A DNA stretch of 60,543 bases from Bacteroidota bacterium (GCA_026391855.1 JAPLDE010000065.1:1-60543); one strand, 5' to 3'. Shown: positions 18,982-29,856, counted from the first letter of the stretch. Notes: a model not told the origin generated them from the sequence alone. Made by a program: numbers and translations.

Positions 18982-20172
18982 TTTTATTCGTTCCACAAGC
19001 TTCCCCGACACCCTTTCCAGCAACCCGATGTAGTTTTCCCCTGCACCGGAAGAAGCGATCAGCACGATGTCTCCCGGTTCTGCCATCCCGTTTTCGAGGG
19101 CTTCCAGCAGATTTACCGGAGCGCTGGCTGTAGCGATGTTCCCATATTTCGCAAAGGATTCATAAAACCGTTCCTTGGGGATACCGATGGCTTCTCTCCA
19201 TGCGTTGGAAGCCCAGGCAACCGGTTGGTGGGTGACGAATAAGTTTATGTCATTCAGCGTTTTACCTGTTTTTTGGAGCAGTCGGCTTACCACCTTCTCC
19301 ATGTCTTTTTGGGCATTGAACCCGATCTCCCGGGTAGCAACCGGGTTATAAAAAGTGACAAACTCCTGCTCATAACCGGGACTGGAGGCCGTGGTCCTCA
19401 ACAGATGAGGCGCCCTCCGCTGGAAGATCACCCCGTCGTGCCTGCTGCCCTCGCTGAAAGAATAGGACCCCAGATAGCCAAAACCGTCTTCCACCTTACT
19501 CACAATACCGGCTACTGCGGCATCTCCTGTGTTCACGCTGTAATAATCCGATTTGTCGTTGATCATCGAATCAAGTATGCTGCTGATGATCAGCACATTC
19601 TGCTTTACACCTGACCTTACCAGGCTGCAGGCCAGTTCCATCATGGTAACAAAACTGGAACAACAGGTGTCTACGGCATAAGCCCCGGCATTGGTCAGTT
19701 TCAGCTTGTGCTGAACCAGGCTGGCATTGGCGGGCAACGAAAGATCCCTGACCTGGGAATGAACCATAACCAGGTCAATCTCTTCCCTGGGAATACCGGC
19801 ATGAAACAGGGCCATACCCCCTGCAAGTGTTTCAGCATCAGAGGGAAGCATAGGGTGGGGGATTATCGATTCCCGTATTGATCTGGGATCAGCCGGCACC
19901 CTTCTTCTTTCTTTTGATCCCTGGAAAGGGTTTTCCCTCTTTTTTTCAGGCAGGTTTTTCAACCAGGCCTCAAACCACGGCTTACTTTCCCATCCGTCGT
20001 AGTTGGTTTCGATAGTACCCGGCAAACGGCCGCTTTTCTTTATCTGTTCGATATATTCAACCGGAAGGAGGGTCTGTTCTTCCAGATACCTGACTAACCC
20101 TTCAACCCTGGAAGACGGGACCTCCTTTGCGGGCAAATACCCGCCCATACTGATCAAACCTGCATTTTGCAT
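18976..20172 (-). CDS. Beta-ketoacyl-ACP synthase III family condensing enzyme
   Basis: The 398-residue protein has the thiolase-fold KAS III triad: Cys at 170 or 171 (AVDTCCSSF), H315 (THQPVAW) and N345 (KYGNIATAS), plus the C-terminal glycine loop (IASSGAGENYIG). It is longer than FabH (about 320 residues) because of an N-terminal extension of about 80 residues (GTIETNYDGWESKPW), so it belongs to the divergent FabH-like group that includes specialised ketosynthases such as DarB-type enzymes. Housekeeping FabH function is possible but less likely. Its neighbour is an SDR reductase. The substrate cannot be read from sequence. Confidence 0.85.
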   Translation of the reverse strand: MQNAGLISMGGYLPAKEVPSSRVEGLVRYLEEQTLLPVEYIEQIKKSGRLPGTIETNYDGWESKPWFEAWLKNLPEKKRENPFQGSKERRRVPADPRSIRESIIPHPMLPSDAETLAGGMALFHAGIPREEIDLVMVHSQVRDLSLPANASLVQHKLKLTNAGAYAVDTCCSSFVTMMELACSLVRSGVKQNVLIISSILDSMINDKSDYYSVNTGDAAVAGIVSKVEDGFGYLGSYSFSEGSRHDGVIFQRRAPHLLRTTASSPGYEQEFVTFYNPVATREIGFNAQKDMEKVVSRLLQKTGKTLNDINLFVTHQPVAWASNAWREAIGIPKERFYESFAKYGNIATASAPVNLLEALENGMAEPGDIVLIASSGAGENYIGLLERVSGKLVERIKL

Positions 20173-20225
20173 ATATTTTTATATATTTGATTATAATATC
20201 ACCTCAATCACCTCAATCACCTTCA

Positions 20226-20834
20226 TCACTTTTTCCCCACCTCAGGATAAGGAATCACCAATCCCAACATCAGTCCGTAACTCTCTGTTTTCCATTCATA
20301 TAAACCTGCCGTCCACAGCCAGAAATCGGTTTTAGGGATCCTCAGGTCAATACGGGGACCAACTCCAAAATAGTTCCTTGCAATGGCACCTGCCTTAACA
20401 TACCTGCCATTGTACATCAAGGCCAGCTCAAAAAGATCAAGCACTTCTCCTATTCTTAGGTAAGCAGCTGTAAATGAGATCTTTTCTCTTTTTATACCCA
20501 GAAATGAAATGAGAGAAACAGAGCTCAGCTGGATATCATAACCACCCAGCAATCCCAGATTTAACCAGGGAGTGGCCGTGTAATCAAATCCAAGCGCTCC
20601 GCCTCCCATTCTGTCTTTTACTGTTACATAAGAATTAAAACCAAACTTCTCACTCATCGCGTGTCTTCCGTTCAGTGTGAAAGACTGCCTCAGTCCGCTG
20701 TTCAGATATCCGTAATTCTCGAATTTCCAGGAGTTCTGTCCGGAAAGGGATAAGGAGGAAAGAAAACAGATCTGAAACAATAAAAGGATGGCTTGTTTGA
20801 TAACTAGTTGATTATTAGTGGTTTTCTGCGTCAT
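20226..20834 (-). CDS. Small predicted outer-membrane beta-barrel protein
   Basis: The 202-residue product has an N-terminal hydrophobic export signal (about 14-33, ending SLSG before QNSW). Alternating polar/hydrophobic strands rich in Gly and aromatic residues follow (WLNLGLLGGYDIQL, SFTAAYLRIGEVLD, WTAGLYEWKTESYGLMLGLVIPY), which suggests an outer-membrane barrel of about 8 strands. No family was recognised. Its ATG overlaps the TGA of the upstream histidine kinase (ATGA), so the two are translationally coupled. This last gene of the five-gene unit may be an accessory porin or sensor component. Confidence 0.65.
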   Translation of the reverse strand: MTQKTTNNQLVIKQAILLLFQICFLSSLSLSGQNSWKFENYGYLNSGLRQSFTLNGRHAMSEKFGFNSYVTVKDRMGGGALGFDYTATPWLNLGLLGGYDIQLSSVSLISFLGIKREKISFTAAYLRIGEVLDLFELALMYNGRYVKAGAIARNYFGVGPRIDLRIPKTDFWLWTAGLYEWKTESYGLMLGLVIPYPEVGKK

Positions 20835-23800
20835 CGCTGGATGTTTTCCGGGATTGTGATAATGAATTCAGTATATGCTCCTTCTTCGGTTTTTACTTCC
20901 AGTTTACCTTTATGGATTTGGCTGATGATGTCGTAGCTCATCGAAAGGCCAAGCCCTGTTCCCTTTCCGGTAGGCTTGGTGGTGAAAAACGGGTTAAAGA
21001 TCTTATCAACCACCGACTGTGGAATGCCGGTACCGTTATCATGGATACGGATCTCAATGTTTCTGCCTGTTTTCTTTGTAGTTACAGAGATTTCAGGACG
21101 ATAGCCGGCTTCAGCCGTTTTTGCCCGCTGATCTACCGCATAACAACTGTTGTTCACGATGTTCAGGATGACCCGGCTCAGATCCTGGGGAACAATATAG
21201 ATCTTCCCGATAGCCGGATCCAGCTCTGTCTTTATCGCTGTGTTAAAGCTCTTGTCCTTCGCCCGCATACCATGATATGCCAGGTTTACATATTCAGCCA
21301 CCATGTTGTTGATGTCGGTCAGCTCAAACTCTCCCGTTCTTCCCCTGGAATGCTGCAGCATCCCTTTAACAATGCTTTCGGCCCTTTTCCCATGTTCATT
21401 GATCTTCGTAACATTCGATTCGATCATATTGAGTAGGTCTTCCATGTCCAGGCGGGTATCTTCATCAATCGTTTCTTTCAGTTTTGTAAGGTGTTCCCGC
21501 ATCTCACCGGCCAGATCGACCGACAATTGGGAGAAATTATTCACAAAGTTAAGCGGGTTCTGTATTTCATGGGCGATGCCCGCAGTGAGTTGTCCCAGGG
21601 AAGCCAGCTTTTCCGACTGCACCAGCTGATCCTGCGTGTCTTTCAGTTCATTAAAGGTCTTCTGAAGATCTTCCAGCAGTCCGGTTTTAATAAAAGCGGA
21701 GATGATATGCTGTTTCAGGTTGCTGATAAAACTGATGTCCTGTTGGGTGAAGGCATTTTTCTTAACAGTGTTTTCGAGCAGCAGAAAACCATCCACCCTA
21801 TCCTCCAGCCGGATCACCATGATCAGCATGGATTTTGTATTTCCCGACCCGGTTGGGTCTTCAGCCTTTAACTCCTGTGAGAAATCCGTTTTCAGGAAGA
21901 TGTCTTCATAAATTTCTTCCGTATTTTGTAAGTATTTCTCTTCCAGGTCGTTCAGTTTAAATTCATGATTTTCGAATGGCCGGAAATCCCAGCCGACACT
22001 GGCCTTGTACCGGTAGGTATTGGTCTCCTTTTCCAGAACGATGGCGGTCGCTTTTTCAACCCCGCGTATGATAATGAACTTCTCTAATATAGATTGCAGC
22101 AGGTTGGTGAAATGGATCTGGGCATTGATGGACTTAACCACATTGTTTATCCGCTCCAGTTCTTCATTTTTGTATGCCAGTTCGAGGCTCTGCTGTTCCA
22201 TTTCCTCCTTCTTCTGGACCACTTCCGCTGTCCTCTCCCTGATCAGGTTTTCCAGCGCTTTTTTGTCTTTGATCAACTGCCGGGAACGCCATTTTACCAA
22301 CAGAATCAACGCTCCGGCAACCAGGCAGAGGTAGAAAAACCAAGCCAGCCAGGTTTGGTACCATGGCGTCTGTATCCTGAAGGAATAGGAGGCTTCGGGG
22401 CTGATATTGCCATAGATATCCATGGCCTTCACCCTGAAGACATAGCTGCCTTTGGCCAGGTTGGTATATTCTTTCTGGGTCTCTTTGGTCCATTCCGACC
22501 ATATCTTGTCAAAACCCTCCAGGTAATACTGGTACCGGACCCCGCCCTTCACTGAATACCGGGTAGCCGAATATTCAAACTTCAGGGTATTCTCAGAGGA
22601 GGTAAGAAAAGGAATGAAATTCCCGTTCTGCTGGGTGACCGGTAAATTGGCCGTGTCGTAGAATGTTCCTGAAAATATTGATGAGTCGTTGTTAACCAAT
22701 ACTTTACGTATCAATGTGACAAAGGGCTTCTGATAATTAACCCTGACTTTCCGGTCATAGCGAAGAATACCTTCAGGGCCGCCAAACCAGGTTACACCGT
22801 CATTCTCCGGGTAAATGAACCAGGCTACAAAATCCGAGACAGGCAGAAAGGGTGTTTTTTCCCTGGCATATTGATTTCCGGGCTGTTTTGTGTAGTAACA
22901 CAACTGTGTTTCGTCCCCTGAATGGGTCCAGATCCCTTTGTTCCCGTCTTCTTTCATTCTCAGGATCCACTCCCTTCCTGCTGTGGTGTCTTGTTTCAGC
23001 AGGTTGTTGTTAGTGAAATGCTTACTGCTCCTGTCGAATTGATAGATACCGGTCGGGGTGGTCACATAAACCTCACCTGCCAGGGTGTTCAGATGGGCTC
23101 CCTGGGTATCCGGCAAACCTTCGCTGGTGCCGTTACCGGTTTTTACCTGCTTCCTGAAATCATACCGTATGATGTTTTCCGTTGAACCTGACAGCCAGAG
23201 CTGACCGTCTTTGTCTTCTGCAATCTCCCTGATCTCCTGGGTGATCCCGGCAAGCTTTCCCATACTGCGTAAACCTGTCTTGTCAATAAGAAGCAACAGT
23301 AATCCATCAGTCTGTCCGACAAAGATCTTTTCAGGATCAGTCACCGAACGGAACACGACCAGTGAGAAACCTTCAGCCAATAATCTCACCTTCCTGTCCT
23401 TCACTTCAAACACCCCCTGGCTGCTGGCCACCACCAATCCTGATGGCGTGGAAACCAACGACCAGCAGGCCGTGAGAATCCCGGGGACAGGGGCAAACCG
23501 CGAAATCTTTTCGTTGAAACTGAACAATCCCTGGTAAGTGGTGGCATAGATCTCTCCGTTATGCCTGATGACAGAGGTTACACCACCATCAAGCCCGAGG
23601 CTCTGGGCAAACTGCCCGAAAGTGGATGGATATTCGATCTCAACAATTCCGTCATTCAATGTCGCCCATAAAGTCTCATCTTTATCAATATATAAACTTG
23701 TGACACATTCATTGAAGATCCCTGAATTTTTATCCAGGTTCATTATAAGGTTTCCATCGGGGCTAAGAACAACGATCCCCTTGCGCAACGTCCCAAAAAC

Positions 23801-24634
23801 CAGGAAGTTATTCTTCAACGACAAGCCACAGGTGATCTTGTTTTCGGCGAGAAAGTCATCAGCATCAGTTTTAACCCGGGTAACGCCATCCTGCGTAAGA
23901 TAAAATAAACCAAGGTTATCGGTAGCGATCAGGATCTGCCCTGAAGGTAGCGTGAACATGGCCCTGATCTCGACGGCAGAAGTGAAGGTTTCTCCATCGG
24001 GTACAAGAGTTTGCTGACCATTGCGGAGACTTTTCAACCCAGCTCCTTTTTCCTGGAAAAACAGTTCATCCCTGATTAAAAAGGAAGAAAGGATAGCAGC
24101 AGCAGTTTTCCAGGTTTTAAAAGCGGTTCCATTCCAGAACAGTATGGTACGGGAGGAGATAAAGTAAACACCTCCGGAAGCGGCATAACAATAATTCACC
24201 TCGTAAAAGTTTCTTTCTGAGGAGTTTAGCTTTGAGGTGATATCCTCGAAGCGGAGGTTACCGGCCGGATCAGGTTTCAGAAACCCAACTTCACCCCTGG
24301 CTCCGACGAATATTCTTCCGCTGGCATCTATAGCCAGGGAAGAAACCTTGGTCTGGTTTTTTGTCTGGATCAGCCGCCAGCTAACCCCGTCAAACTCAAG
24401 CAAACCTGCAAAATTGCCAAAATACATCAGTCCGCGTTTGTCCTGAACAGCTGTAAAATTCTGTGTATGAGCCCGATATTCTTTTGCAGCATAGTATTTC
24501 AGGAAAGGACAACCTCCTTCCAGCCGGACTTGCTGACCCAGGCTGATGAAAGGGTGAAGAAATAGTAAGAACAGAAAACAGCTACCCGCTATTTTCAGGG
24601 GCCCAAGGGTACTATTATTATGTAATCGGAACAT
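20831..24634 (-). CDS. Reg-propeller sensor histidine kinase (no receiver domain)
   Basis: The ATG at 24634 is used because it directly precedes a signal or TM segment ([19 protein letters not shown], about 15-33) and lies 19 bases after the upstream gene; the longer frame overlaps that gene. The 1,267-residue protein has a periplasmic two-component regulator propeller (about 40-640), a Y_Y_Y domain (about 650-750), a TM helix (about 757-778), a coiled coil, a GAF-like domain (about 825-980), a HisKA domain with the phospho-acceptor in [11 protein letters not shown] (about H1022) and a HATPase_c domain ending with NGTGI and GKGTGLGLS. Unlike many Bacteroidota hybrid sensors it lacks receiver and AraC domains, so its response regulator must be encoded elsewhere. 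It probably senses a ligand linked to the TonB receptor of the same unit. Confidence 0.9.
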   Translation of the reverse strand: MFRLHNNSTLGPLKIAGSCFLFLLFLHPFISLGQQVRLEGGCPFLKYYAAKEYRAHTQNFTAVQDKRGLMYFGNFAGLLEFDGVSWRLIQTKNQTKVSSLAIDASGRIFVGARGEVGFLKPDPAGNLRFEDITSKLNSSERNFYEVNYCYAASGGVYFISSRTILFWNGTAFKTWKTAAAILSSFLIRDELFFQEKGAGLKSLRNGQQTLVPDGETFTSAVEIRAMFTLPSGQILIATDNLGLFYLTQDGVTRVKTDADDFLAENKITCGLSLKNNFLVFGTLRKGIVVLSPDGNLIMNLDKNSGIFNECVTSLYIDKDETLWATLNDGIVEIEYPSTFGQFAQSLGLDGGVTSVIRHNGEIYATTYQGLFSFNEKISRFAPVPGILTACWSLVSTPSGLVVASSQGVFEVKDRKVRLLAEGFSLVVFRSVTDPEKIFVGQTDGLLLLLIDKTGLRSMGKLAGITQEIREIAEDKDGQLWLSGSTENIIRYDFRKQVKTGNGTSEGLPDTQGAHLNTLAGEVYVTTPTGIYQFDRSSKHFTNNNLLKQDTTAGREWILRMKEDGNKGIWTHSGDETQLCYYTKQPGNQYAREKTPFLPVSDFVAWFIYPENDGVTWFGGPEGILRYDRKVRVNYQKPFVTLIRKVLVNNDSSIFSGTFYDTANLPVTQQNGNFIPFLTSSENTLKFEYSATRYSVKGGVRYQYYLEGFDKIWSEWTKETQKEYTNLAKGSYVFRVKAMDIYGNISPEASYSFRIQTPWYQTWLAWFFYLCLVAGALILLVKWRSRQLIKDKKALENLIRERTAEVVQKKEEMEQQSLELAYKNEELERINNVVKSINAQIHFTNLLQSILEKFIIIRGVEKATAIVLEKETNTYRYKASVGWDFRPFENHEFKLNDLEEKYLQNTEEIYEDIFLKTDFSQELKAEDPTGSGNTKSMLIMVIRLEDRVDGFLLLENTVKKNAFTQQDISFISNLKQHIISAFIKTGLLEDLQKTFNELKDTQDQLVQSEKLASLGQLTAGIAHEIQNPLNFVNNFSQLSVDLAGEMREHLTKLKETIDEDTRLDMEDLLNMIESNVTKINEHGKRAESIVKGMLQHSRGRTGEFELTDINNMVAEYVNLAYHGMRAKDKSFNTAIKTELDPAIGKIYIVPQDLSRVILNIVNNSCYAVDQRAKTAEAGYRPEISVTTKKTGRNIEIRIHDNGTGIPQSVVDKIFNPFFTTKPTGKGTGLGLSMSYDIISQIHKGKLEVKTEEGAYTEFIITIPENIQR

Positions 24635-24653
24635 TATGAGTGTATTGATTGAT

Positions 24654-27188
24654 TCATACCTGCATGGAATGAGTTTGAATATCCGAAAAACCTGGTTCAT
24701 GGCTGATAAAATCCCTGATCTGGTTTTCACGGTTTATACCATATATTATTATCCTCTTCAACAATGAATCCTTGTCCTTATTTACCAGGACCCGGCAGGC
24801 CGATTGCCAGAACCTTGGATCGCGATGGGGCAGATGAGCATAAAGGATGTTGGAGGTTTCAGCCAGGGGGAACCTTTCCAGGAGTTGAATGGCCAGGGTT
24901 TTGGTTTTAACGGAAATCCTGGAGTAATCCTGCAGGATAATATCGAAAAGCCTGTCTTTGAAAGAAAAATGCTCCTGGGGATATAGGTTCCTGTAAGCAT
25001 GGAGGGTTTCATGGATAGGCATTTCCTCCAGCAGAGGGACGACCATTTCTTTAATGTCCCCGGTTACCATCATGTCGAAAAGCTCCAATGCGTAAATCTT
25101 TGCTTCACTGCTTTGCTGCATATACTGTTCCCTCACATAATGCATCAGTGATGGCTCGAAGATCAGCGACAACAGGGTGAAAAGAAACTGCCTGCCTGTT
25201 TCAGTTTCTTCCTGCAGGGCATCAATCAATGCATCTGTTCCAGGGTGATCTTTCAGGTCCCAGATACATGCCGTAGCCCAAACAATCATATTCACTTCCC
25301 CTTCTATTACCTGTTTGATCCAGATCTTTTCGGAAGAGGCCGCCTTGTAATGATTTCTGCCAAGCGCAAGCAAAGCCTCCTTCCTGTATGGATAATCAGG
25401 ATGATTCATCAGGTTTTTCAGTCTTTTTATTCCTTCCCGCCCGCCAATCCTGCCAAAGAGAGAAATGATCCTGGTGCCGTTTAGGGGTTGATCCTGCACT
25501 TTTTTTAATAACACATCCAATTCAGGAAGGACCGGTTGTCCAATCTCTGAAAGGGTTTGATAAGCTTCCTGACAGAAGTTTTCATCCGTCAGATTATCAA
25601 GGAGATAAGGCCATAATTCATGGCTTTTAATTTTTCCGGCAGCAACAAGGGCTGTTTTCCGGACTTGCGGGTCAGTATCTAACATCAGCCCCGAAAGTAA
25701 CTGAACGGCCTGGTACCGCCCTGATGCACCCAGTTGCCCGGCTGCCAGGGCCCGGTCTTCAGGTTCTTTGGATGCTGCCATCCTGGCCAGTTCCAGGATA
25801 TTCAGCAAAGGACCGTTGCCAGGGTTCGAATTTCCCCTGTTTTTTTCACTCAAAGTAATTTGTGCCAGTTCTTCTTCCAGGTCATCTATAAAAAGGGTGC
25901 TCTTCCTTTTGAGGATGTTCTTCAGTTCATTTTTATATTGGGCATACATCCTGAAGGATGCCCATGTCCAGAAGATCAATACCAGGATGAAAACGTAATT
26001 GAACTGAACAAGACTGAAATGTAATAAGGTTAGCAGGATAATGACCGCCCCGACAATAATATTGGAAACAGCTTTGGGGCCCCCTTCCAGTTTTCCCTGG
26101 AAAGCAAAGCGTTCTTCTGCCGGAAGAACCTGATAAAGAATGAGATACGAAGGATCGTTGACTGAATTGCGGACAGACCTGATAAACAACTTGCTCAACA
26201 CAACAAAGGAAAACATGAAAGCCACCCCAAAAAAGCTGCCGGAGAGGGAAGCCAGGATAGTGCTGAACAGCAGTAATACCGGCAATCCTACCAATCCTGG
26301 CCTTACCCCGAACTTTTCAACCAGCCGGCCATATACAAAGGTTTTAATCAGAAATTCAACCACAGCCATCACCCCAAAGAAAATCCCGATAAAACCCGAT
26401 AGGACTTCTTTCTGTGGAAAGGCCAGCTGAGTCTGGCCAAAGAACACGAAATCAACAAAATACATTCCGAAAACGGGTAGCAGGGCCAGGATGAAAAGAA
26501 AAAAAGTAAAGCGGTTCTTCATGAAATCCAGCACCTGTTTTTTACCGGATGAGGCAGGTTTCCGTTCCGGAACAAGAAGAGTCAGCTCTTTGCGATAGGT
26601 CCTTGTGATGATCAGCAAAACAAACAGGGTAATGACCAGGGCAAACAGGGTGATCAGCGCCATGTATTCGGTGGGCATTAATTTCAATATCAGGGGAACG
26701 GAGAAAAAACCCAGCACATTGGAAACCACTTCCCCAACACCGATAATGGCATACAACCGTTTTCCCTGATGAAGGGTGAAAAGCCTGGAAGCCATACCGT
26801 TAAACCCAACTCCATGAATAAAAAGAAAGACGTTGATCCAGATGAACATCAGGAAGGCGATCCATTTGTTCCCGCTAACGATATACCCTATGATGATCAT
26901 CCCGGAAGTCAGCAGTAAAAAGAGGATACCGGTGAGCAGTATCTTTGACATGCTTAGTTTGTGCTGCGCTTTTTTAAAGGCGATCCCGAAAGTGTAAATG
27001 ACTAAACCCCCGGCAATATAGACATATGGAAGCATATCCCGCTGAAAGTTATGCAGGAAAAGGGAGATAGAAGCGGTATAATAGAAGGCAACGGAAGCCC
27101 CCATAAAGAAGGAATACAGTACCAGCAGCAAGACGGGCTTTTCTTCTTCTTTTTTGATATTTAACGCTTTGAACAGTGAGAAACTCAC
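24654..27188 (-). CDS. NTT/MFS-like multi-pass membrane protein with C-terminal HEAT repeats
   Basis: The 844-residue protein has about 12 hydrophobic helices in its first 430 residues, with an overall look of ATP/ADP-translocase-like (TlcA/NTT) carriers within the MFS fold (GASVAFYYTASISLFL, GKRLYAIIGVGEVVSNVLGF, RNSVNDPSYLILYQVLPAEERFAFQG given here in parts). Residues about 460-840 form HEAT-like helical repeats (RALAAGQLGASGRYQAVQLL, KTALVAAGKIKSHELWPYL). Related HEAT-fused carriers occur in Bacteroidota, but the transported substrate is unknown. It lies 40 bases after the TonB receptor gene and 19 bases before the kinase gene, so it is very likely in one transcript. The HEAT part probably mediates protein contacts in the cytoplasm. 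Confidence 0.75.
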   Translation of the reverse strand: MSFSLFKALNIKKEEEKPVLLLVLYSFFMGASVAFYYTASISLFLHNFQRDMLPYVYIAGGLVIYTFGIAFKKAQHKLSMSKILLTGILFLLLTSGMIIIGYIVSGNKWIAFLMFIWINVFLFIHGVGFNGMASRLFTLHQGKRLYAIIGVGEVVSNVLGFFSVPLILKLMPTEYMALITLFALVITLFVLLIITRTYRKELTLLVPERKPASSGKKQVLDFMKNRFTFFLFILALLPVFGMYFVDFVFFGQTQLAFPQKEVLSGFIGIFFGVMAVVEFLIKTFVYGRLVEKFGVRPGLVGLPVLLLFSTILASLSGSFFGVAFMFSFVVLSKLFIRSVRNSVNDPSYLILYQVLPAEERFAFQGKLEGGPKAVSNIIVGAVIILLTLLHFSLVQFNYVFILVLIFWTWASFRMYAQYKNELKNILKRKSTLFIDDLEEELAQITLSEKNRGNSNPGNGPLLNILELARMAASKEPEDRALAAGQLGASGRYQAVQLLSGLMLDTDPQVRKTALVAAGKIKSHELWPYLLDNLTDENFCQEAYQTLSEIGQPVLPELDVLLKKVQDQPLNGTRIISLFGRIGGREGIKRLKNLMNHPDYPYRKEALLALGRNHYKAASSEKIWIKQVIEGEVNMIVWATACIWDLKDHPGTDALIDALQEETETGRQFLFTLLSLIFEPSLMHYVREQYMQQSSEAKIYALELFDMMVTGDIKEMVVPLLEEMPIHETLHAYRNLYPQEHFSFKDRLFDIILQDYSRISVKTKTLAIQLLERFPLAETSNILYAHLPHRDPRFWQSACRVLVNKDKDSLLKRIIIYGINRENQIRDFISHEPGFSDIQTHSMQV

Positions 27189-27228
27189 GGGTATCAGGGT
27201 TTAGACAAGGTTACAAAGTTCACTGGCT

Positions 27229-29856
27229 TTACTGACTAAGATCATAGAGAAGTTTTATGGTGAAATTCCTTTCTTTCTGCGGGGTCCGGTAGGCATACTG
27301 GAATCCGTCGGCACTCCTGACACCGGGATCCGAATACTTTTCATCGGTCAGGTTATCGCATAACAATTGAAAAGTAAGGCCCCATTTCCACTCATAGCTT
27401 ACCGCCATATTCAGTAGGGTATGGGCAGGAAAAGTACCCGGGTTGGCAGGAACGGTAGTACCGGGTCCCGTCTTCCGGTCACCCAGGTAATTGAGCCTGA
27501 GATTTATATTCAACCGGTTGAAATACAGTGCGTTGGCTCCAATATTAAACTTGTGTTTCGAAATGTCCCCAATGTCGGAAGTAACTCCGCTCTCAGTACT
27601 CTTGCCATTCAGGATAAAGGTGTAATTTCCGAAGAAACTGTAGTCAAGCCATTTATAAGTTATGCTGGACTCAATTCCCTGGATAGACATCGACCCGATA
27701 GGCGCATTCTGTGTGGTGGTCCCGCCCTGGTAGTCAACCTTCTTAGTACCGATCACCCCCGAATAACTGGTAGTGTACCCATTTACACTGATATTCAGGT
27801 TTTTATCCGGATTATACAATACGCTGAATTCCAGGTTTTTTGCTTTTTCAGGCTCCAGGGAAGGGCTGGCCAGTTTTCGGAATTCTGTGGTGGCAAACTT
27901 GGTCCAGTTATCGGCATCTTTGATGGCTTCAGAATAAATGGCCTTATATACAAATTTTCCCGGGGAATAAACCACGGCTATCCTCGGGTTGAACTGGGTG
28001 CCGTAACCTCCGAGCTTACGGATCTGGTTGTGGTCAACCCTGCCCCCCAGGGTGATCTTTACATCGGTTATGGGTTTGTAATTCGCCTGGGCATATACAC
28101 CTATATCCCGGATGTCGTATGAATTTCCTCCCAGTATCTGTCCCTGTGCTGAAGTGCTCCCCCCCACATAACCCGAATCCGACGGAACATCGACAGAACC
28201 AAAGGAAATAAGATAATTGCCCTGTAACAGGCTGTTTCTGACTTCAAGCCCGCTAACCAGGTCGACTTTTCGCGAAGCAGTGTAAATCACTTTGAATTCA
28301 TCCCGTAATTGCTTGGAAATCTGGTATAAATACATCTGGAGCCAACCGGCAGGCTTGTTATTGAACAAATCGGCCAGTTTCCTCTTGCCGTTTGAATAGT
28401 TACTGATGGTGTTGGAGGATGTTTCGTTGTCCAACTCATGAACCATATACTGTACGGTGTTGGTTATCACCAGCTTATCATTCAGGTTCTTCTCGTATTT
28501 GCCATAGAAATAATTCTGTATGGGAGCAAATTCACTTCCGTTCAGAGCCCCGCTGATGTTGTTGTCGTTGAACAGGTTAGTGCCTCCGTGAATGGCTGAC
28601 CACCGCTGGAAACCCAGGGTAAAATCCCCTATGCGCAATTTCCCGTTGATGAGCCAGTCGTTATAGAGATTAGAATAACCCAGTTTGTGACCCTTAAAAG
28701 TCTTGTTTGTCACGGCGGCTTTATCATAATTTTTGGCCAGCGTGGCACCGGAATCAGTCAGCAACAGCGCAGTGATCAGGTTCTGGTTATCCCTGACAAC
28801 GGTGAACAAGGCAGAAGTATCGGATAATTTATTGTCATCATAATATTTCTGTGCATTAGAAGTAACGTTGAGTAATTTCTTGTAATCAACTGTTTCATAG
28901 TAATTTGGGTCGTAATCATACTCCGGGTACTTCGACAGGTCCATCTCATCCGACAAATACATTCTTCCGGTCAGGGTAAAGGAAACACTTTTGTATTTTC
29001 CCGCAACAGTCATATCACCGTAACGGGTATTATACGTTCCGTAACCGGTTTGGGCACAGATGCCGAAGGACTTCCCCTTGGTGATCTCCTCTGGTTCTTT
29101 GGTAAGAACGTTGACCACTCCGGCAAAAGCATTGGCCCCATACATGGTGGAGGCTGGCCCGTAGATCACCTCGACCCTGGAAACATTGGTGATAGGGTAT
29201 TGCATATCCCAATAGGAGGTGTTCGACCAAAGGTTGTTCTCTTCCACTCCATCCACAAGGAATATGGTCCGGTTGGTCTCATTCGACCGGTAGCCCCGCT
29301 GATAAAGGTTGGAATAAATGGAACTGTAATTACGTGAAATGTCAAAACCAGGCAGGTCACTGAACAGGGCTTCCATGTCGGTATATCCTCTCTCCCTGAT
29401 CTCTTTATCTGTAAGTATCAACACGGTAGCCGGGGCTTCATTCAGGTTTTCGGCCTTTTTTGATACTGATCTGACCAGCACCGTAGATCCGCTCTCCTTG
29501 ATATCGTTGATGATCCGGATAAAACGGGGAGGATCAAAAATATCGGGTTCAAAATTCGGGTTCAGGCTGAGCAATTCAACGGCCACTCCCATGGCTTTGT
29601 CTACCGAATCGATGGCAATATAATTGATTGCCAGTAAGCGGTAAGCTTCCTGTCGCTGCTTATCACTGAACCCGTTAGAAGTAAGACAGGGTTGAAGAAA
29701 CTGGATCACCTGGTCGAAATTTCCGTTACCGTACTTTTTCTTGGCTTCATTTAATGTTTCTTCTCCACAGGATGACTGAGCCCATAGGGTAGAAAAAGTA
29801 AAAGCCTGAATCACAAGCAGAAACCAAAATATTTTGTGTTTTGTAAACTTTCTCAT
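27229..29856 (-). CDS. TonB-dependent receptor with TPR-like N-terminal domain
   Basis: The 875-residue protein has a signal peptide (1-26, ending STLWA before QSS). About 90 residues of TPR-like helices follow (LNEAKKKYGNGNFDQVIQFL, AYRLLAINYIAIDSVDKAM), replacing the usual carboxypeptidase-regulatory domain. The plug is at about 140-265 (APATVLILTDKEIRERGYTD, IFLVDGVEENNLW, RVEVIYGPASTMYGANAFAG, VVNVLTK), then a 22-strand-type barrel to the end. It imports a ligand across the outer membrane with TonB energy. No SusD-like lipoprotein follows, so a SusCD glycan system is unlikely. It is the second gene of the five-gene unit, 27 bases after the STAND gene. The ligand is not identifiable. Confidence 0.9.
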   Translation of the reverse strand: MRKFTKHKIFWFLLVIQAFTFSTLWAQSSCGEETLNEAKKKYGNGNFDQVIQFLQPCLTSNGFSDKQRQEAYRLLAINYIAIDSVDKAMGVAVELLSLNPNFEPDIFDPPRFIRIINDIKESGSTVLVRSVSKKAENLNEAPATVLILTDKEIRERGYTDMEALFSDLPGFDISRNYSSIYSNLYQRGYRSNETNRTIFLVDGVEENNLWSNTSYWDMQYPITNVSRVEVIYGPASTMYGANAFAGVVNVLTKEPEEITKGKSFGICAQTGYGTYNTRYGDMTVAGKYKSVSFTLTGRMYLSDEMDLSKYPEYDYDPNYYETVDYKKLLNVTSNAQKYYDDNKLSDTSALFTVVRDNQNLITALLLTDSGATLAKNYDKAAVTNKTFKGHKLGYSNLYNDWLINGKLRIGDFTLGFQRWSAIHGGTNLFNDNNISGALNGSEFAPIQNYFYGKYEKNLNDKLVITNTVQYMVHELDNETSSNTISNYSNGKRKLADLFNNKPAGWLQMYLYQISKQLRDEFKVIYTASRKVDLVSGLEVRNSLLQGNYLISFGSVDVPSDSGYVGGSTSAQGQILGGNSYDIRDIGVYAQANYKPITDVKITLGGRVDHNQIRKLGGYGTQFNPRIAVVYSPGKFVYKAIYSEAIKDADNWTKFATTEFRKLASPSLEPEKAKNLEFSVLYNPDKNLNISVNGYTTSYSGVIGTKKVDYQGGTTTQNAPIGSMSIQGIESSITYKWLDYSFFGNYTFILNGKSTESGVTSDIGDISKHKFNIGANALYFNRLNINLRLNYLGDRKTGPGTTVPANPGTFPAHTLLNMAVSYEWKWGLTFQLLCDNLTDEKYSDPGVRSADGFQYAYRTPQKERNFTIKLLYDLSQ

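Noticed and set aside
20196..20229. Short tandem of cacctcaat-like 9-mers before the KAS III gene
   Set aside because: Only two to three imperfect copies; too short to treat as a functional array.
20912..21436. 174-codon plus-strand frame antisense to the histidine kinase
   Set aside because: The minus-strand kinase domains are unambiguous here; the plus-strand product looks random.
24635..24730. 32-codon N-terminal extension of the histidine kinase
   Set aside because: It overlaps the end of the HEAT carrier gene and is not conserved-looking; the ATG at 24634 gives a proper signal or anchor.
27421..28122. 233-codon plus-strand frame
   Set aside because: It lies fully antisense to the barrel of the TonB receptor and has no recognisable domain.
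27229..29856. SusC-type glycan uptake locus
   Set aside because: No SusD-like lipoprotein follows and the receptor lacks the usual N-terminal extension; the fucosidase is 15 kb away on the other strand.
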